64,000 bases of DNA from Streptomyces sp. NBC_00878 (GCF_026341515.1 NZ_JAPEOK010000001.1:2170001-2234000), one strand, 5' to 3'; counted from the stretch's first letter, positions 15,618 through 24,229 are shown. Translations and numbers: made by a program. Notes: a model not told the origin generated them from the sequence alone.

Positions 15618-17021
15618 TCAGTGCTCTTCCAGCTCGCTCGTGGTCACAGCTTCTGTCCAGCCGGCCACTCTCAAATGATGCAGGGCGTAGGAGCGCCAGG
15701 GGCGCCAGGCGTCGGGGACGTCCTCGTCCGGCGGTGCCACATCGGGGTCGCCCAGGGCACGGGTCCGGATGACAGCCGCGACGCGCGGATCCATGCCGGG
15801 CAGGGCGAGCAGCGCGGCCCGCGCCTCCTCGCGGTCGGCACCCGGGTCGAGCCGCAGGCTGCCGTCGGCGAGGGCGGTGGCGAGGGCGCCCAGCGTGCCG
15901 AGCGCCTCCGCGAGGACGGCCGGCTCGGGAAAGACATGCGTGAGTGTCCCGCAGGGCGCGTCCAGCAGTTTCCCGTACGCCCTCACGAGCCGCTCCGCCT
16001 CGTCCCGCCCGACAAGCGCGCGTACGGCCAGCTCCTCCGGATCGGCGGCTCCGGGCGAGCGCAGCCCGGGCCTGGCGGCCACCAGCGGAGCCAGCCGCTC
16101 GTCGGCGGCCAGCCGCTCGTCCACGGCGTACGGATCGGCATCCAGGTCGAGGAGCCGCCGCAGCCGCTGCACGGCGGTGGTGAGATCACGCAGGTCGGTG
16201 AGGTGCAGCCGGGCGTCGAGCCAGCCGCCGACCGGGGCGGACAACCGCTCGCCCACGGCGACGATGCCGGTGCCGTACGGCAGCCGCAGGGTACGCCGGT
16301 ACGTACGGAATCCCGCGTCCCCGATGACCTCCTCGACACCGGCGACGGCCTCGGCGGCCAGCAGATCGAAGACCTCGCCGGCCTGGTACGGGCCGCGATA
16401 GGCGAAGCGCAGCGGGATCCCCGCGGTCGGCGTGGCCGTACGCCGGGCGGTGGCACCGCGGCGGGGTGCGGCGGCGCGCAGCTCGGTCGGCGTCGAGGCG
16501 TACACCGCCCGGATCGTGTCGTTGAACTGCCGCACGCTCGCGAACCCGGCCGCGAACGCGATCTCCGTGATCGGCAGTTCCGTGGTCTGCAGCAGCACCC
16601 TCGCCGTGTGGGCCCGCTGGGCCCGCGCCAGGGCCACCGGCCCGGCGCCCACCTCGGCGGTGAGCTGCCGCTGCACCTGTCGGGCGCTGTATCCGAGCCG
16701 CACGGCGAGCCCGGCGACGCCCTCGCGGTCCACGACGCCGTCACCGATCATCCGCATCGCGCGCCCCACGACGTCCGCGCGTACGTTCCACTCGGCGGAC
16801 CCCGGCACGGCGTCCGGGCGGCACCTTCGGCAGGCCCGGAACCCGGAACTCTGCGCGGCGGCGGCCGTCGCGTAGAACCGCACGTTCTCCCGTTTCGGGG
16901 TTACCGCGGGGCAACTCGGCCGGCAGTAGATCCCCGTCGTCTCCACAGCGAAGAAGAACTCCCCGTCGAACCGGGCATCCCTGCTCCGCACGGCCCCGTA
17001 CCTGGTCTCTTCGTCGATCAC
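15618..17021 (-). CDS. Ada-type regulator fused to an AlkA-type DNA glycosylase domain
   Basis: A 467-residue fusion. Residues 1-75 are the Ada methyl-phosphotriester domain with the zinc cysteines in YCRPSCP and CRRCRPD. Residues 85-190 are an AraC-type helix-turn-helix domain (VAGLAVRLGYSARQVQRQL; ITEIAFAAGFASVRQFNDT). From about 200 on is an AlkA-like 3-methyladenine glycosylase fold. Methylated Ada domains activate repair genes, so it should control its own operon with ogt. One oddity: the helix-hairpin-helix, usually LPGxGPWTA, reads LPGMDPRVAA near 407. The stretch after GDPD that normally carries the catalytic Asp-Leu-Gly is shortened, going almost directly to WRPWRSYAL. The glycosylase may be weakened. 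Confidence 0.88.
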   Translation of the reverse strand: MIDEETRYGAVRSRDARFDGEFFFAVETTGIYCRPSCPAVTPKRENVRFYATAAAAQSSGFRACRRCRPDAVPGSAEWNVRADVVGRAMRMIGDGVVDREGVAGLAVRLGYSARQVQRQLTAEVGAGPVALARAQRAHTARVLLQTTELPITEIAFAAGFASVRQFNDTIRAVYASTPTELRAAAPRRGATARRTATPTAGIPLRFAYRGPYQAGEVFDLLAAEAVAGVEEVIGDAGFRTYRRTLRLPYGTGIVAVGERLSAPVGGWLDARLHLTDLRDLTTAVQRLRRLLDLDADPYAVDERLAADERLAPLVAARPGLRSPGAADPEELAVRALVGRDEAERLVRAYGKLLDAPCGTLTHVFPEPAVLAEALGTLGALATALADGSLRLDPGADREEARAALLALPGMDPRVAAVIRTRALGDPDVAPPDEDVPDAWRPWRSYALHHLRVAGWTEAVTTSELEEH

Positions 17022-17112
17022 CCCTCCAGTCTGCGCTCCCGCCGAGCACCCGGCTAGCGGATTTCGGACATGACGCTCGCCACGGTGAGGGCCTCGCCTG
17101 TGGCCGGTGGGT

Positions 17113-17239
17113 GGGGGCGGGGCCGTGCCGGTATGTCACGTTCGCGACCACTGGGCGTACTGCCCTGAGTGCCATGGTGAACGTCTCCAGCGGGAGCCCT
17201 ACGTCGCGAACGTTGACATACCGGCACGGCCCCGCCCCC
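17113..17239. repeat. long inverted repeat, 36/37-base arms around a 54-base loop
   Basis: The left arm (17113-17148) and right arm (17203-17239) are complementary apart from one inserted base (TGTCACGTTCGCGAC against TGTCAACGTTCGCGAC). A GGGT tetranucleotide lies directly outside each arm, which could be a target duplication, although the sequence is G-rich. It encodes nothing recognisable. It may be a MITE-like remnant or a strong terminator-like structure upstream of the ada-alkA gene. Confidence 0.6.
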
Positions 17240-17244
17240 GGGTA

Positions 17245-17535
17245 CGTTGGCGACTGCGGCCCGGTGGGCGACCGTCGGCACGGCCCACCGCCGGGTGCGT
17301 TGGCGGCTGCGGCCCGGTGGGAGACGGCCGCCGGGTGGTGTGATGTCCGCGGCCCCGGTGGTGCGGGGACCGCCGCCGGGTGCGTTGGCGGCTACGGCCC
17401 GGTGGGCGACCGCCCCGGGTGGTGTGATTCCGCGGCCCCGGTGGGGGACGGCCGCCAGGTGGTGTGCCGTCTGCAGCCCGGTGGGGGACGGCCGCCAGGT
17501 GGTGTGCCGTCTGCAGCCTGGTGGGGGACGGCCGT
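17245..17535. repeat. degenerate tandem repeats in the spacer before rsgA
   Basis: Repeated blocks include GTTGGCGGCTGCGGCCCGGT near 17247, 17301 and 17383. A 41-base unit beginning GGTGGGGGACGGCCGCCAGG is present twice in a row at about 17440-17520. Every reading frame is low complexity with no credible protein, so I see repeats and not a gene between 17022 and 17845. Confidence 0.6.
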
Positions 17536-17728
17536 CGGTCGCCGTACGGGCGGAGGGGACGTGGCGGGGTGTCCGCCCGCAGCGGATGGCGCGTCCGCAC
17601 CGGGTGCCCTTCGAAACTGACGCGGTCGCGCCAGACCGAGGACGGATACCCCGCCGCGGCCCCGCCCCCACGATGACGGCCAGGCGCACGACCGCGGCTC
17701 GCAGACGACAGCCGGTCCCCACCCCCTC

Positions 17729-17854
17729 AGGGGCGCGGGGAACTGCGCGACCAGCCACGACGAACCCGCAGACGAAACTCAACCCCCACTCCCCAAGGGG
17801 CGCGGGGAACTGCGCGACCAGCCGCAACAAACCCGCAGACGAAACTCAACCCCG
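17729..17854. repeat. two copies of a common Streptomyces dispersed repeat
   Basis: Two 59-base copies (17729-17787 and 17796-17854) begin AGGGGCGCGGGGAACTGCGC and end with ACCCGCAGACGAAACTCAAC. This family is familiar from many Streptomyces intergenic regions, usually next to 3' ends. Here the second copy includes the stop codon of rsgA at 17846-17848. Confidence 0.75.
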
Positions 17855-18955
17855 CCCCTGAATCCCCCGCTTCGCCTCCATCGCGGCCCGCCCCGCGGCC
17901 CCCCTCCGCTTCCACTCCTTCCGAAGCTCCGCCCGAACCCGCGCATCCGTCTTGGCCACAATCCGCTGGTTCTCCCGAAGCAGCTTCCGATAGCTCTCCA
18001 GCCGCCGCTCGGGCAACACCCCGGAGCCCGCGGCAGCGACCACCGCACAGCCCGGCTCGGCCTCATGCGCGCAGTCCTGGAACCGGCAGGACTCAGCGAG
18101 CTCCTCGATCTCCGAGAACACCTGCCCGACCCCACTCCCGGCGTCGAAGAGCCCGACCCCCCGCAGCCCCGGCGTGTCGATCAGCACACCCCCGCCGGGA
18201 AGGACGAGCAGATTCCGGGTCGTGGTCGTGTGCCGGCCCTTGCCGTCCACGTCACGCGCCGCATGGACGGCCATCACGTCCTCGCCGAGCAGCGCGTTCG
18301 CGAGGGTCGACTTCCCGGCACCCGACTGCCCGAGGAGTACGGACGTCCCCCCGGACACGACGGCGCCGAGGACATCGAGCCCGTCCCCGTCCATGGAACT
18401 GACGGCCAGCACCTGCACACCCGGCGCCGTCGTCTCGACGTCCTGCACCAGATACGCCAGGCCCACCGCATCCGGCACCAGGTCCGCCTTGGTGAGCACG
18501 ACCAGCGGCTGTGCCCCGGACTCCCAGGCCAGGGCCAGGAAGCGTTCGATGCGGCCGAGGTCGAGCTCCACCGCCAAGGAGACGGCGATGATCACGAAGT
18601 CGACGTTGGCGGCGAGAATCTGCCCCTCGGACCGCTTGGAGGAGGTGGAGCGCACGAAAGCGGTACGGCGTGGCAGATACGTCCGTACGTAGCGCGGGTT
18701 GCCGCCGGGTTCGACGGCGACCCAGTCGCCGGTGCACACGACCCGCATCGGGTCGTGCGGGGTGACGAACGCGGTGTCGGCCCGGAGGATCCCGTCGGCG
18801 GTGACCACGTCGCACTGGCCGCGGTCGACCCGGATCACCCGCCCGGGCAGCAGTCCTTCGGTGTCGTACGGGGCGAACTCGTCCGCCCATGCCTCGTCCC
18901 AGCCGTAGGGAGCGAGCGCGGAGAATGCAGAGCTGAAAGCAGAACTGGACGTCAA
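17846..18955 (-). CDS. rsgA: ribosome small subunit-dependent GTPase A
   Basis: A 369-residue circularly permuted GTPase that helps mature the 30S ribosomal subunit. An OB-fold region comes first. Then, in the permuted order of the family, come G4 (VVLTKADLV near 155), G1 (GQSGAGKSTL near 212) and G3 (DTPGLRG). The C-terminal zinc knuckle is CRFQDCAHEAEPGC near 290-305. The start is TTG at 18955 with GAAGGG upstream. That ribosome site lies in the 3' arm of a small hairpin (18961-18975), and a 22-codon ORF precedes it, so translation control is possible. The stop codon lies inside a dispersed repeat. Confidence 0.95.
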   Translation of the reverse strand: MTSSSAFSSAFSALAPYGWDEAWADEFAPYDTEGLLPGRVIRVDRGQCDVVTADGILRADTAFVTPHDPMRVVCTGDWVAVEPGGNPRYVRTYLPRRTAFVRSTSSKRSEGQILAANVDFVIIAVSLAVELDLGRIERFLALAWESGAQPLVVLTKADLVPDAVGLAYLVQDVETTAPGVQVLAVSSMDGDGLDVLGAVVSGGTSVLLGQSGAGKSTLANALLGEDVMAVHAARDVDGKGRHTTTTRNLLVLPGGGVLIDTPGLRGVGLFDAGSGVGQVFSEIEELAESCRFQDCAHEAEPGCAVVAAAGSGVLPERRLESYRKLLRENQRIVAKTDARVRAELRKEWKRRGAAGRAAMEAKRGIQGRG

Positions 18956-18960
18956 GGGAG

Positions 18961-18975
18961 ACCCTTCACAAGGGT
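18961..18975 (-). promoter_or_regulatory. small hairpin covering the rsgA ribosome binding site
   Basis: In the transcript the sequence is ACCCTT-GTG-AAGGGT, a 6-bp stem with a 3-base loop. The 3' arm contains the purines that would pair with 16S rRNA for the TTG start at 18955. Folding would hide the site. Together with the short ORF upstream this could be a translational attenuator. Confidence 0.45.
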
Positions 18976-19015
18976 GGCCCCGGCGCGCGCACTCGGGCGC
19001 GAAGGAAGAGGAAGG

Positions 19016-19084
19016 TCAGCCGGCGGCCACGGAGGTGGACTTGATGAACTGGATGCGGGCAGCGCTCGTCGCAGCGACAGCCAT
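19016..19084 (-). CDS. 22-residue leader-type ORF upstream of rsgA
   Basis: ATG at 19084 is preceded by GGGGAGGT nine to ten bases away, one of the best ribosome sites in the window. The product begins MAVAATSAARIQFIKSTSV and ends AAG. It is small, mildly basic and has no recognised family. It ends 60 bp before the rsgA start, and the rsgA ribosome site lies in a hairpin in between. I infer a leader peptide that may tune rsgA translation. It could instead be an independent small protein. Confidence 0.5.
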   Translation of the reverse strand: MAVAATSAARIQFIKSTSVAAG

Positions 19085-19249
19085 CGGTCAACACCTCCCC
19101 AGCCAAATCACGTCACCCACGGCAACCTCGGTCGCCGTTCGAACAGCATCGAGCCTAGGGGTCACCAGGCGACGACGCCACCGAATTGCGGCGACCCCTT
19201 CAGCAGCAACCTCTTCGGCGACAGGCCCGAAGCGCACGCGGCGCGTCGT

Positions 19250-20941
19250 TCACACAGTGAACATGACGGCTTCGAGGTAGCGCGTGTTCTCAAGAGCTCC
19301 GCCGAAGACGAGGTCGGGGCGCGGGTCGGCACAGTCCCGGCCGCCCCAGTCGGAGCCGGCGACCTTGACGATCTGGCAGACCTGGCCACTGCCGATGTTG
19401 ATGGCGAAGCCCAACATGTTCGGGGCGCTCGACTTCGCGCTGCCGATGTAGTTGTTCTTGCCGTCGGCGACGATGGCCGTCCACTGCGGTTTCCACTTGC
19501 CTTCGCCGTTGGCCGAATCGGGGTTGTGGACGAAGGCGTTGGCGGCCGAGCCGCCGGTGCCGGACACCGCGATGTTGAGGGCTTTGATCGGACGCTTCTG
19601 ACCCGTCGTACCTGCCATCGTGCCGTCGCACACGGGCTTCTGCCAGCCCTGTCCGGAGACGTACGCGCGGTAGCAGATGTGCCGCCCGGACGGGTCGTTC
19701 CTGGCGAGTCTGGTCACGGCGGTGGCGGCGGTGTCCTGTGGGGGCTTCGCGGTCACGGTGGCCCGTGGCGGCTTCGCGGTCACGGTGACGGTGCCCTGTC
19801 CGCCGCTCTTCGTCTTCTTCGGCGTCTTCTTCGGCTTGGGCGACGGCGAGGTGGCCGTTGTGCTGGGCCGGGGTGGCAGCGCGTTGGCGGACTCGGTCGG
19901 TGTCGGCTCCTCGGCCTGAGGGCTCCTGCTCGTCTTGCTGCTCGCGTTGCCTGCTTGGCTCTGCCGACCGCCGTCGTTCGATTCACCGCCGCCCACGATC
20001 ACCAGCGGTACGACGATGAGGGCGGCCACGCCCAGGGCCACCGGGCCGACGACCAAGGGCTTGTGGAGCAGGCCCCGCGACACGTACTCGTCGTCCGACT
20101 GGCGTGATCCGGTCTTGCGGACGATCTTCGGGGTGAGGGTGGGGCTGGGGCCCGGGGACGGCGTGGGGCCGGAGGTCGGCGTGGAGCTGAGGCTCAGGCT
20201 CGGGCGCGGAATGGACGGCAGCGACGGCAGCGACGGCAGTCCAGCGGGCAGCCATCGGCGCTGCTGCTCCCCCTCGTACGCCTCGTCGTCTGAGCCGTCG
20301 TCCTCATCGGCGGCGGCCTCATCGGCAGCGTCTGCATCGACGTCAGCGTCGGCAGCGGCGTCGACGTCAGCGTCGGCAGCGGCGTCGACGTCAGCGTCCG
20401 CAGCGGCAGCGGCTTCGTCGTCGGCAGCGGCAGCGGCAGCGGCTTCGTCGTCGGCAGCGGCAGCGGCTTCGTCGTCGGCAGCGGCAGCGGCTTCGTCGTC
20501 GGCAGCGGCAGCGGCTTCGTCGTCGTCGTCGAGGCCGGCTTCGGAAGGTTCCGGCGGTATCGGCGGTATCGCGTGTTCGTCCTGCTCGGGTGGCTGCTCC
20601 TGTTGTTCGAGGAGGCTGCTCGAACCATCGGGGGCCACCTCGACGAACGCCACATAGCCCGCGGAGGGGTCGGAGATGGTCGCCGTCACGGTGGTGTTCC
20701 GGTCGCGTGCGTGTCCATGCAGCGTGTCGAGGATCGCGGCGTCGAGCGGTACGCCTTCCGTCGTCGGCACGGGTTCGCCGTCGATGGCGGCCGAGCCGTC
20801 GCCGGAGATGACCACCGCGAAGCGAGGGGGCGGTTCGGACGTCTCCCCGGCGGGTTCCCGTTTGCCGAGATCCACCGATTTCCCGGGCTCGGACGTGGGA
20901 TCTTCCGCGGTCGGCTCGTCCGTCTCTTCGCTCCGGCTCAT
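19250..20941 (-). CDS. single-pass membrane protein with ChW-like C-terminal domain and a domain shared with the secretion locus
   Basis: A 563-residue protein. Residues 35-108 (FAVVISGDGSAAIDGEPVPT...AFVEVAPDGSSSLL) clearly resemble the N-terminus of the protein at 46400. A tract of Asp-Asp-Glu-Ala5 and Ala-Asp-Val-Asp repeats covers about 136-220, matched by tandem DNA repeats at 20300-20530. A Pro/Ser linker, a membrane helix near 294-316 and a Lys/Pro/Thr linker follow. The last 140 residues resemble clostridial hydrophobic-W repeats (YRAYVSGQGWQKPVCDG, AGTTGQKRPIKALNIAV). The outside part may bind wall or surface polymer. The shared domain suggests it works with the type IV-like apparatus. 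It is divergent from the AfsR-like gene. Confidence 0.75.
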   Translation of the reverse strand: MSRSEETDEPTAEDPTSEPGKSVDLGKREPAGETSEPPPRFAVVISGDGSAAIDGEPVPTTEGVPLDAAILDTLHGHARDRNTTVTATISDPSAGYVAFVEVAPDGSSSLLEQQEQPPEQDEHAIPPIPPEPSEAGLDDDDEAAAAADDEAAAAADDEAAAAADDEAAAAAAADDEAAAAADADVDAAADADVDAAADADVDADAADEAAADEDDGSDDEAYEGEQQRRWLPAGLPSLPSLPSIPRPSLSLSSTPTSGPTPSPGPSPTLTPKIVRKTGSRQSDDEYVSRGLLHKPLVVGPVALGVAALIVVPLVIVGGGESNDGGRQSQAGNASSKTSRSPQAEEPTPTESANALPPRPSTTATSPSPKPKKTPKKTKSGGQGTVTVTAKPPRATVTAKPPQDTAATAVTRLARNDPSGRHICYRAYVSGQGWQKPVCDGTMAGTTGQKRPIKALNIAVSGTGGSAANAFVHNPDSANGEGKWKPQWTAIVADGKNNYIGSAKSSAPNMLGFAINIGSGQVCQIVKVAGSDWGGRDCADPRPDLVFGGALENTRYLEAVMFTV

Positions 20942-21009
20942 GGCGCTTCCTTCCTGACGTTCCCTGCTGCGTGGTCCCTGTCGGGATCGTCACGACTGTC
21001 TCCGTGTCG

Positions 21010-21037
21010 CAACGGGTGTCGCACGGAAGCGGTTCAA
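21010..21037 (+). promoter_or_regulatory. variant of the ACAACGG/GGTTCA promoter motif, facing the AfsR-like gene
   Basis: CAACGG (21010-21015) and GGTTCAA (21031-21037) are separated by 15 bases, against 16 in the exact copies. It points to the AfsR-like gene at 21144. It is the weakest of the plus-strand copies. Confidence 0.4.
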
Positions 21038-21130
21038 TTCTTCGGGCAGGCGCCCTCGCGATGGGCGGTTTGTGGTGTTCGGGGCTGTTCTGACGCGCCC
21101 TCAATTACGTGACAAGCAACTGCAGTTCAG

Positions 21131-21136
21131 TACAGT
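21131..21136 (+). promoter_or_regulatory. -10-like TACAGT directly before a GTG start
   Basis: TACAGT ends seven bases before GTG 21144, the spacing expected if transcription begins at the start codon itself. The sequence TACAGTCCGGCACGTG nearly matches that at the second AfsR-like gene, TACTGTCCGGAACCGTG (50978 down to 50962). Neither start has a ribosome site. Leaderless transcripts are common in Streptomyces. Confidence 0.4.
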
Positions 21137-21143
21137 CCGGCAC

Positions 21144-24116
21144 GTGAACGCCTATGAAGATTCCGTGCGTTTCGCCGTGCTGGGGCCGATCCGGGCCTGG
21201 CTCGGCGAACAGGAACTGGACCTCGGTTCGCCACAGCAACGGGCTGTGCTGGCCGCGCTGTTGCTGCGGCGTGGACGGCCTGTCCCGCTCGCCGAACTCC
21301 TCGACGCCGTCTGGGGCGAAGAGCAGCCTGCCGCTTCCATATCCGTCCTTCGGACCTATGTCTCGCGCCTCCGCAAGGTGCTGGAGCCGGGGCGGGACGC
21401 GGCCGAGGCACCCCTGTTGGTCGTCTCGGTCGGTGACGGATATCTGGTCCGGCTGCCGGAGGACGCCCTGGACCTCACCGTGTTCGAGCAGCGGGTCACG
21501 GAGGCGAAGAGGCTGCGCGCCGCCGGGGAGCTGTCCGCCGCCGCGGACCTGCTGCACGCCGCGCTCGGCGGCTGGCAGGGAGCGGCACTGGCCGGACTAC
21601 CCGGTCCCCTGGCCGAGTCCGAGGGCTCCCGGCTGAACGAGGAGCGGCTGACCGCGCTGGAGATCCGGCTGGACCTCGACGTCGAACTCGGGCGCCACGG
21701 CGAGGTCATCGCCGAACTGATCTCGCTGACCGGCAAGCACCCACTCCGGGAGCAGTTGTGCCGACTGCTCATGCTCGCGCTCTACCGCTCCGGGCGGCAG
21801 GCCGAGGCGCTGGAGGCCTACCGCAGAACGCGATCGACCCTGGTGGCCGAACTGGGCATCGAACCTGGCGCGCCGTTGCGGGACCTGCACGATCGCATCC
21901 TGGCGGCCGACGCGTCCCTCGCTCCCTCTTCGCCCCAGGAGGAGTCGGTTGACCCGCAGTCGGAGCCGCCGGCCGTCCCGCCGACCGCCACGCCTGCGGA
22001 CCCGGTCCGGTCGGCCGCCCCGTCGGCGGACCCGGTTCGTCCCGCTGAGGCGCCCGCGGTGCGCCCGGCCCAACTGCCCGCCGATCTGCCCACGTTCACC
22101 GGCCGGGACGTGGAACTCGACGAGACCCGGGCCCTGTTACCCGAGGGCGGCAGCCTCCCGGCAACCGTGGTGATCAGCGCGATCGGCGGCATGGCCGGCA
22201 TAGGCAAGACGACCCTGGCGGTGCACTGGGCCCACCGGATCGCCGACCGCTTCCCCGACGGACAGCTCTTCATCAACCTGCGCGGTTTCGATCCGACCGG
22301 CTCGATCGTGCCGCCGGAGGAGGCCATCCGTATCTTCATCGACGCGCTCGGTGTCCCCCCGCAGCGGATCCCCGCCGCGCCCGAGGCCCAGGCGGCGCTG
22401 TACCGAAGCATGTTGGCCCAGCGGCGGGTGCTGATCCTTCTGGACAACGCCCGCGACACGGACCAGGTCCGCCCGCTGCTGCCCGGCTCCCCCGGCTGCC
22501 TGGTCATCGTCACCAGCCGCAACCAGCTCACCGGCCTGGTCGCCGGCGACGGGGCGCATCCGCTGACTCTGAACCAGCTGACATCGGGCGAGGCACACGA
22601 CTTCCTGGTGCGCCGGCTCGGCACCGGGCGGCCGTCGGCGGAACCGGAGGCGGCGGAGGAGATCGTCACGCGGTGTGCCCGGCTGCCGCTGGCGTTGGCC
22701 ATCGTCGCCGCCCGGGCCGCCGCTCACCCCGGCTTCCCGCTCAGTGCCATCGCCGAGGAACTGCGCAGTTCTCAGGGCAGCCTCGACGCCTTCGCGGGGA
22801 GCGACATCACCATCGACGTACGGGCCGTGTTCTCCTCGTCGTACCAGGCCCTGTCGGCCCCGGCCGCTCGGCTGTTCCGGCTGCTGGGCCTGCACTGCGG
22901 CCCGGACATCTCCGCGCCCGGCGCGGCCGGTCTCGCCGGGCTCCCCCTCCGTGAGACCCGCGGCCTGCTCGCCGAGCTGACCCGCGCCCACCTGCTCATC
23001 GAGCACTTTCCCGGCCGCTACACCCTGCATGACCTACTGCGTGTCTACGCCGCCGAGCGCGTGCGCGCCGAGGAGACACCGCAGGAGCGGGACCTGGCCC
23101 TTGAGCGGATCCTGGGCTGGTATCTGCACACCGCGGACGCCGCCTACGCGCACATCACCCCGAACCGCCGCCGAGTCCCGCTCGAACCGCTGCCCTCCTG
23201 CTGCCTGCCACTGGCATTCACGACGTACGAGCAGGCCCTGGACTGGTGCGAGACCGAACGGGCCAACCTGGTCGCCGCGGTGCACACGGCCGCCGCGTCC
23301 GGGCAGCCGGGGGTCGCATGGCGGCTGCCCGCCGTCCTGTGGGGGTTCTTCTACCTGCGCAGTCATACGCGCGACTGGGACGACACCGCCCGGACGGGGC
23401 TGTCCGCCGCCCGCGCCGCCCACGACCGCGCGGGCGAGGGCCAGGGCCTCGTGGACGTGGCAGCCGCCGCGCGCCACTTGGGCCGGTTCGACGAGGCCAT
23501 CGACCACCTTCGGCAGGCGATGGTCATCCACCGTGAGCTCGGAGCGACAGATGCCAGAGCGACGGCCGTGGCCAATCTGGGCGATGTCTATCTGCAAGCC
23601 GGCCAACTCGACAAGGCCGTCGAGTACATCCGCCGCGGGCTGGCCATGGACCGGGTCATCGGCAGCGCATGGGGCCAGGGCATCGCCCTGAGCAACCTGG
23701 GTGACGTCTATCAGCGGCTCGGCCGGTTCGACGAGGCCGTCGACTGCCTGGAGCAGGCGTTGACCGTCCTGCGCGCCAGCGGCAACCTCTGGGTCGAAGG
23801 CGTCACCCTCGACATCCTCGGCACGGTCCACCGTCGGCTCCACCGCTACGACGAAGCGGTCGAGCACTACCACGAAGCGCTCAAAACGCACCGGGACATC
23901 GGCAATCGGTGGGGAGAGGGCCACACGCTGGGCAACCTCGGCGACGCCCAACTGGCCGCCGACGAGCCGGAGGCCGCCCGCATCAGCTGGGGGCAGGCAC
24001 TGGCCATCTTCGCGGAGTTCGACCATCCGGACGCCGAGAAGATCCGCGAGAGACTCGGCCGACTGGAGGACGACCCGGCCGGCGCCGCGGGGGCAGCGCC
24101 GGGGCGGACTGCCTGA
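21144..24116 (+). CDS. AfsR/SARP-family regulator with NB-ARC and TPR domains
   Basis: A 990-residue protein. Residues 8-105 are an OmpR-type DNA-binding domain (RFAVLGPIRAWLGEQELDLGSPQQRAVLAALLL). Residues 105-250 are the bacterial transcriptional activation domain. After a Pro-rich linker, the NB-ARC ATPase begins near 320, with P-loop GMAGIGKTTLAVHW near 349 and RVLILLDNARD. TPR repeats fill about 770-970 (NLGDVYLQAGQLDKAVEYIRRGLAMD and similar). The AfsR family couples ATP binding and often phosphorylation to activation of target promoters. The start is taken as GTG 21144, probably leaderless; the frame extends to 21072 without family residues. A hairpin at 24155-24189 follows. The gene lies at the left edge of the motif-bearing region. 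Confidence 0.9.
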   Translation: MNAYEDSVRFAVLGPIRAWLGEQELDLGSPQQRAVLAALLLRRGRPVPLAELLDAVWGEEQPAASISVLRTYVSRLRKVLEPGRDAAEAPLLVVSVGDGYLVRLPEDALDLTVFEQRVTEAKRLRAAGELSAAADLLHAALGGWQGAALAGLPGPLAESEGSRLNEERLTALEIRLDLDVELGRHGEVIAELISLTGKHPLREQLCRLLMLALYRSGRQAEALEAYRRTRSTLVAELGIEPGAPLRDLHDRILAADASLAPSSPQEESVDPQSEPPAVPPTATPADPVRSAAPSADPVRPAEAPAVRPAQLPADLPTFTGRDVELDETRALLPEGGSLPATVVISAIGGMAGIGKTTLAVHWAHRIADRFPDGQLFINLRGFDPTGSIVPPEEAIRIFIDALGVPPQRIPAAPEAQAALYRSMLAQRRVLILLDNARDTDQVRPLLPGSPGCLVIVTSRNQLTGLVAGDGAHPLTLNQLTSGEAHDFLVRRLGTGRPSAEPEAAEEIVTRCARLPLALAIVAARAAAHPGFPLSAIAEELRSSQGSLDAFAGSDITIDVRAVFSSSYQALSAPAARLFRLLGLHCGPDISAPGAAGLAGLPLRETRGLLAELTRAHLLIEHFPGRYTLHDLLRVYAAERVRAEETPQERDLALERILGWYLHTADAAYAHITPNRRRVPLEPLPSCCLPLAFTTYEQALDWCETERANLVAAVHTAAASGQPGVAWRLPAVLWGFFYLRSHTRDWDDTARTGLSAARAAHDRAGEGQGLVDVAAAARHLGRFDEAIDHLRQAMVIHRELGATDARATAVANLGDVYLQAGQLDKAVEYIRRGLAMDRVIGSAWGQGIALSNLGDVYQRLGRFDEAVDCLEQALTVLRASGNLWVEGVTLDILGTVHRRLHRYDEAVEHYHEALKTHRDIGNRWGEGHTLGNLGDAQLAADEPEAARISWGQALAIFAEFDHPDAEKIRERLGRLEDDPAGAAGAAPGRTA

Positions 24117-24154
24117 CCGCGGACCGCCTGACATGGATCTCCTTCGATCACGAT

Positions 24155-24189
24155 CCGGCCGTGACCCCGGGGGGCGGGGGCACGGCCGG
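24155..24189 (+). terminator. stem-loop after the AfsR-like gene
   Basis: CCGGCCGTG (24155-24163) pairs with CACGGCCGG (24181-24189). An inner CCCC/GGGG pairing shortens the loop. It lies 39 bp after the stop codon at 24116. Confidence 0.7.
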
Positions 24190-24199
24190 ACTCACCCGA

Positions 24200-24229
24200 A
24201 CAACGGGATGACAGGTGAGGATGGTTCAA
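24200..24229 (+). promoter_or_regulatory. exact ACAACGG-N16-GGTTCA motif with no gene in front of it
   Basis: ACAACGG (24200-24206) and GGTTCAA (24223-24229) have 16 bases between them. The motif points rightward, but the next genes lie on the minus strand. A 10-bp stem-loop (24317-24343) follows about 85 bp on. Either a short RNA is made here, or the gene once served was lost or is too short to see. No convincing protein gene is visible on the plus strand at 24230-24430. Confidence 0.5.

Noticed and set aside
17041..17845. A gene in the spacer before rsgA
   Set aside because: All six frames are built from short repeats. None has a ribosome site, signal peptide or recognisable domain.
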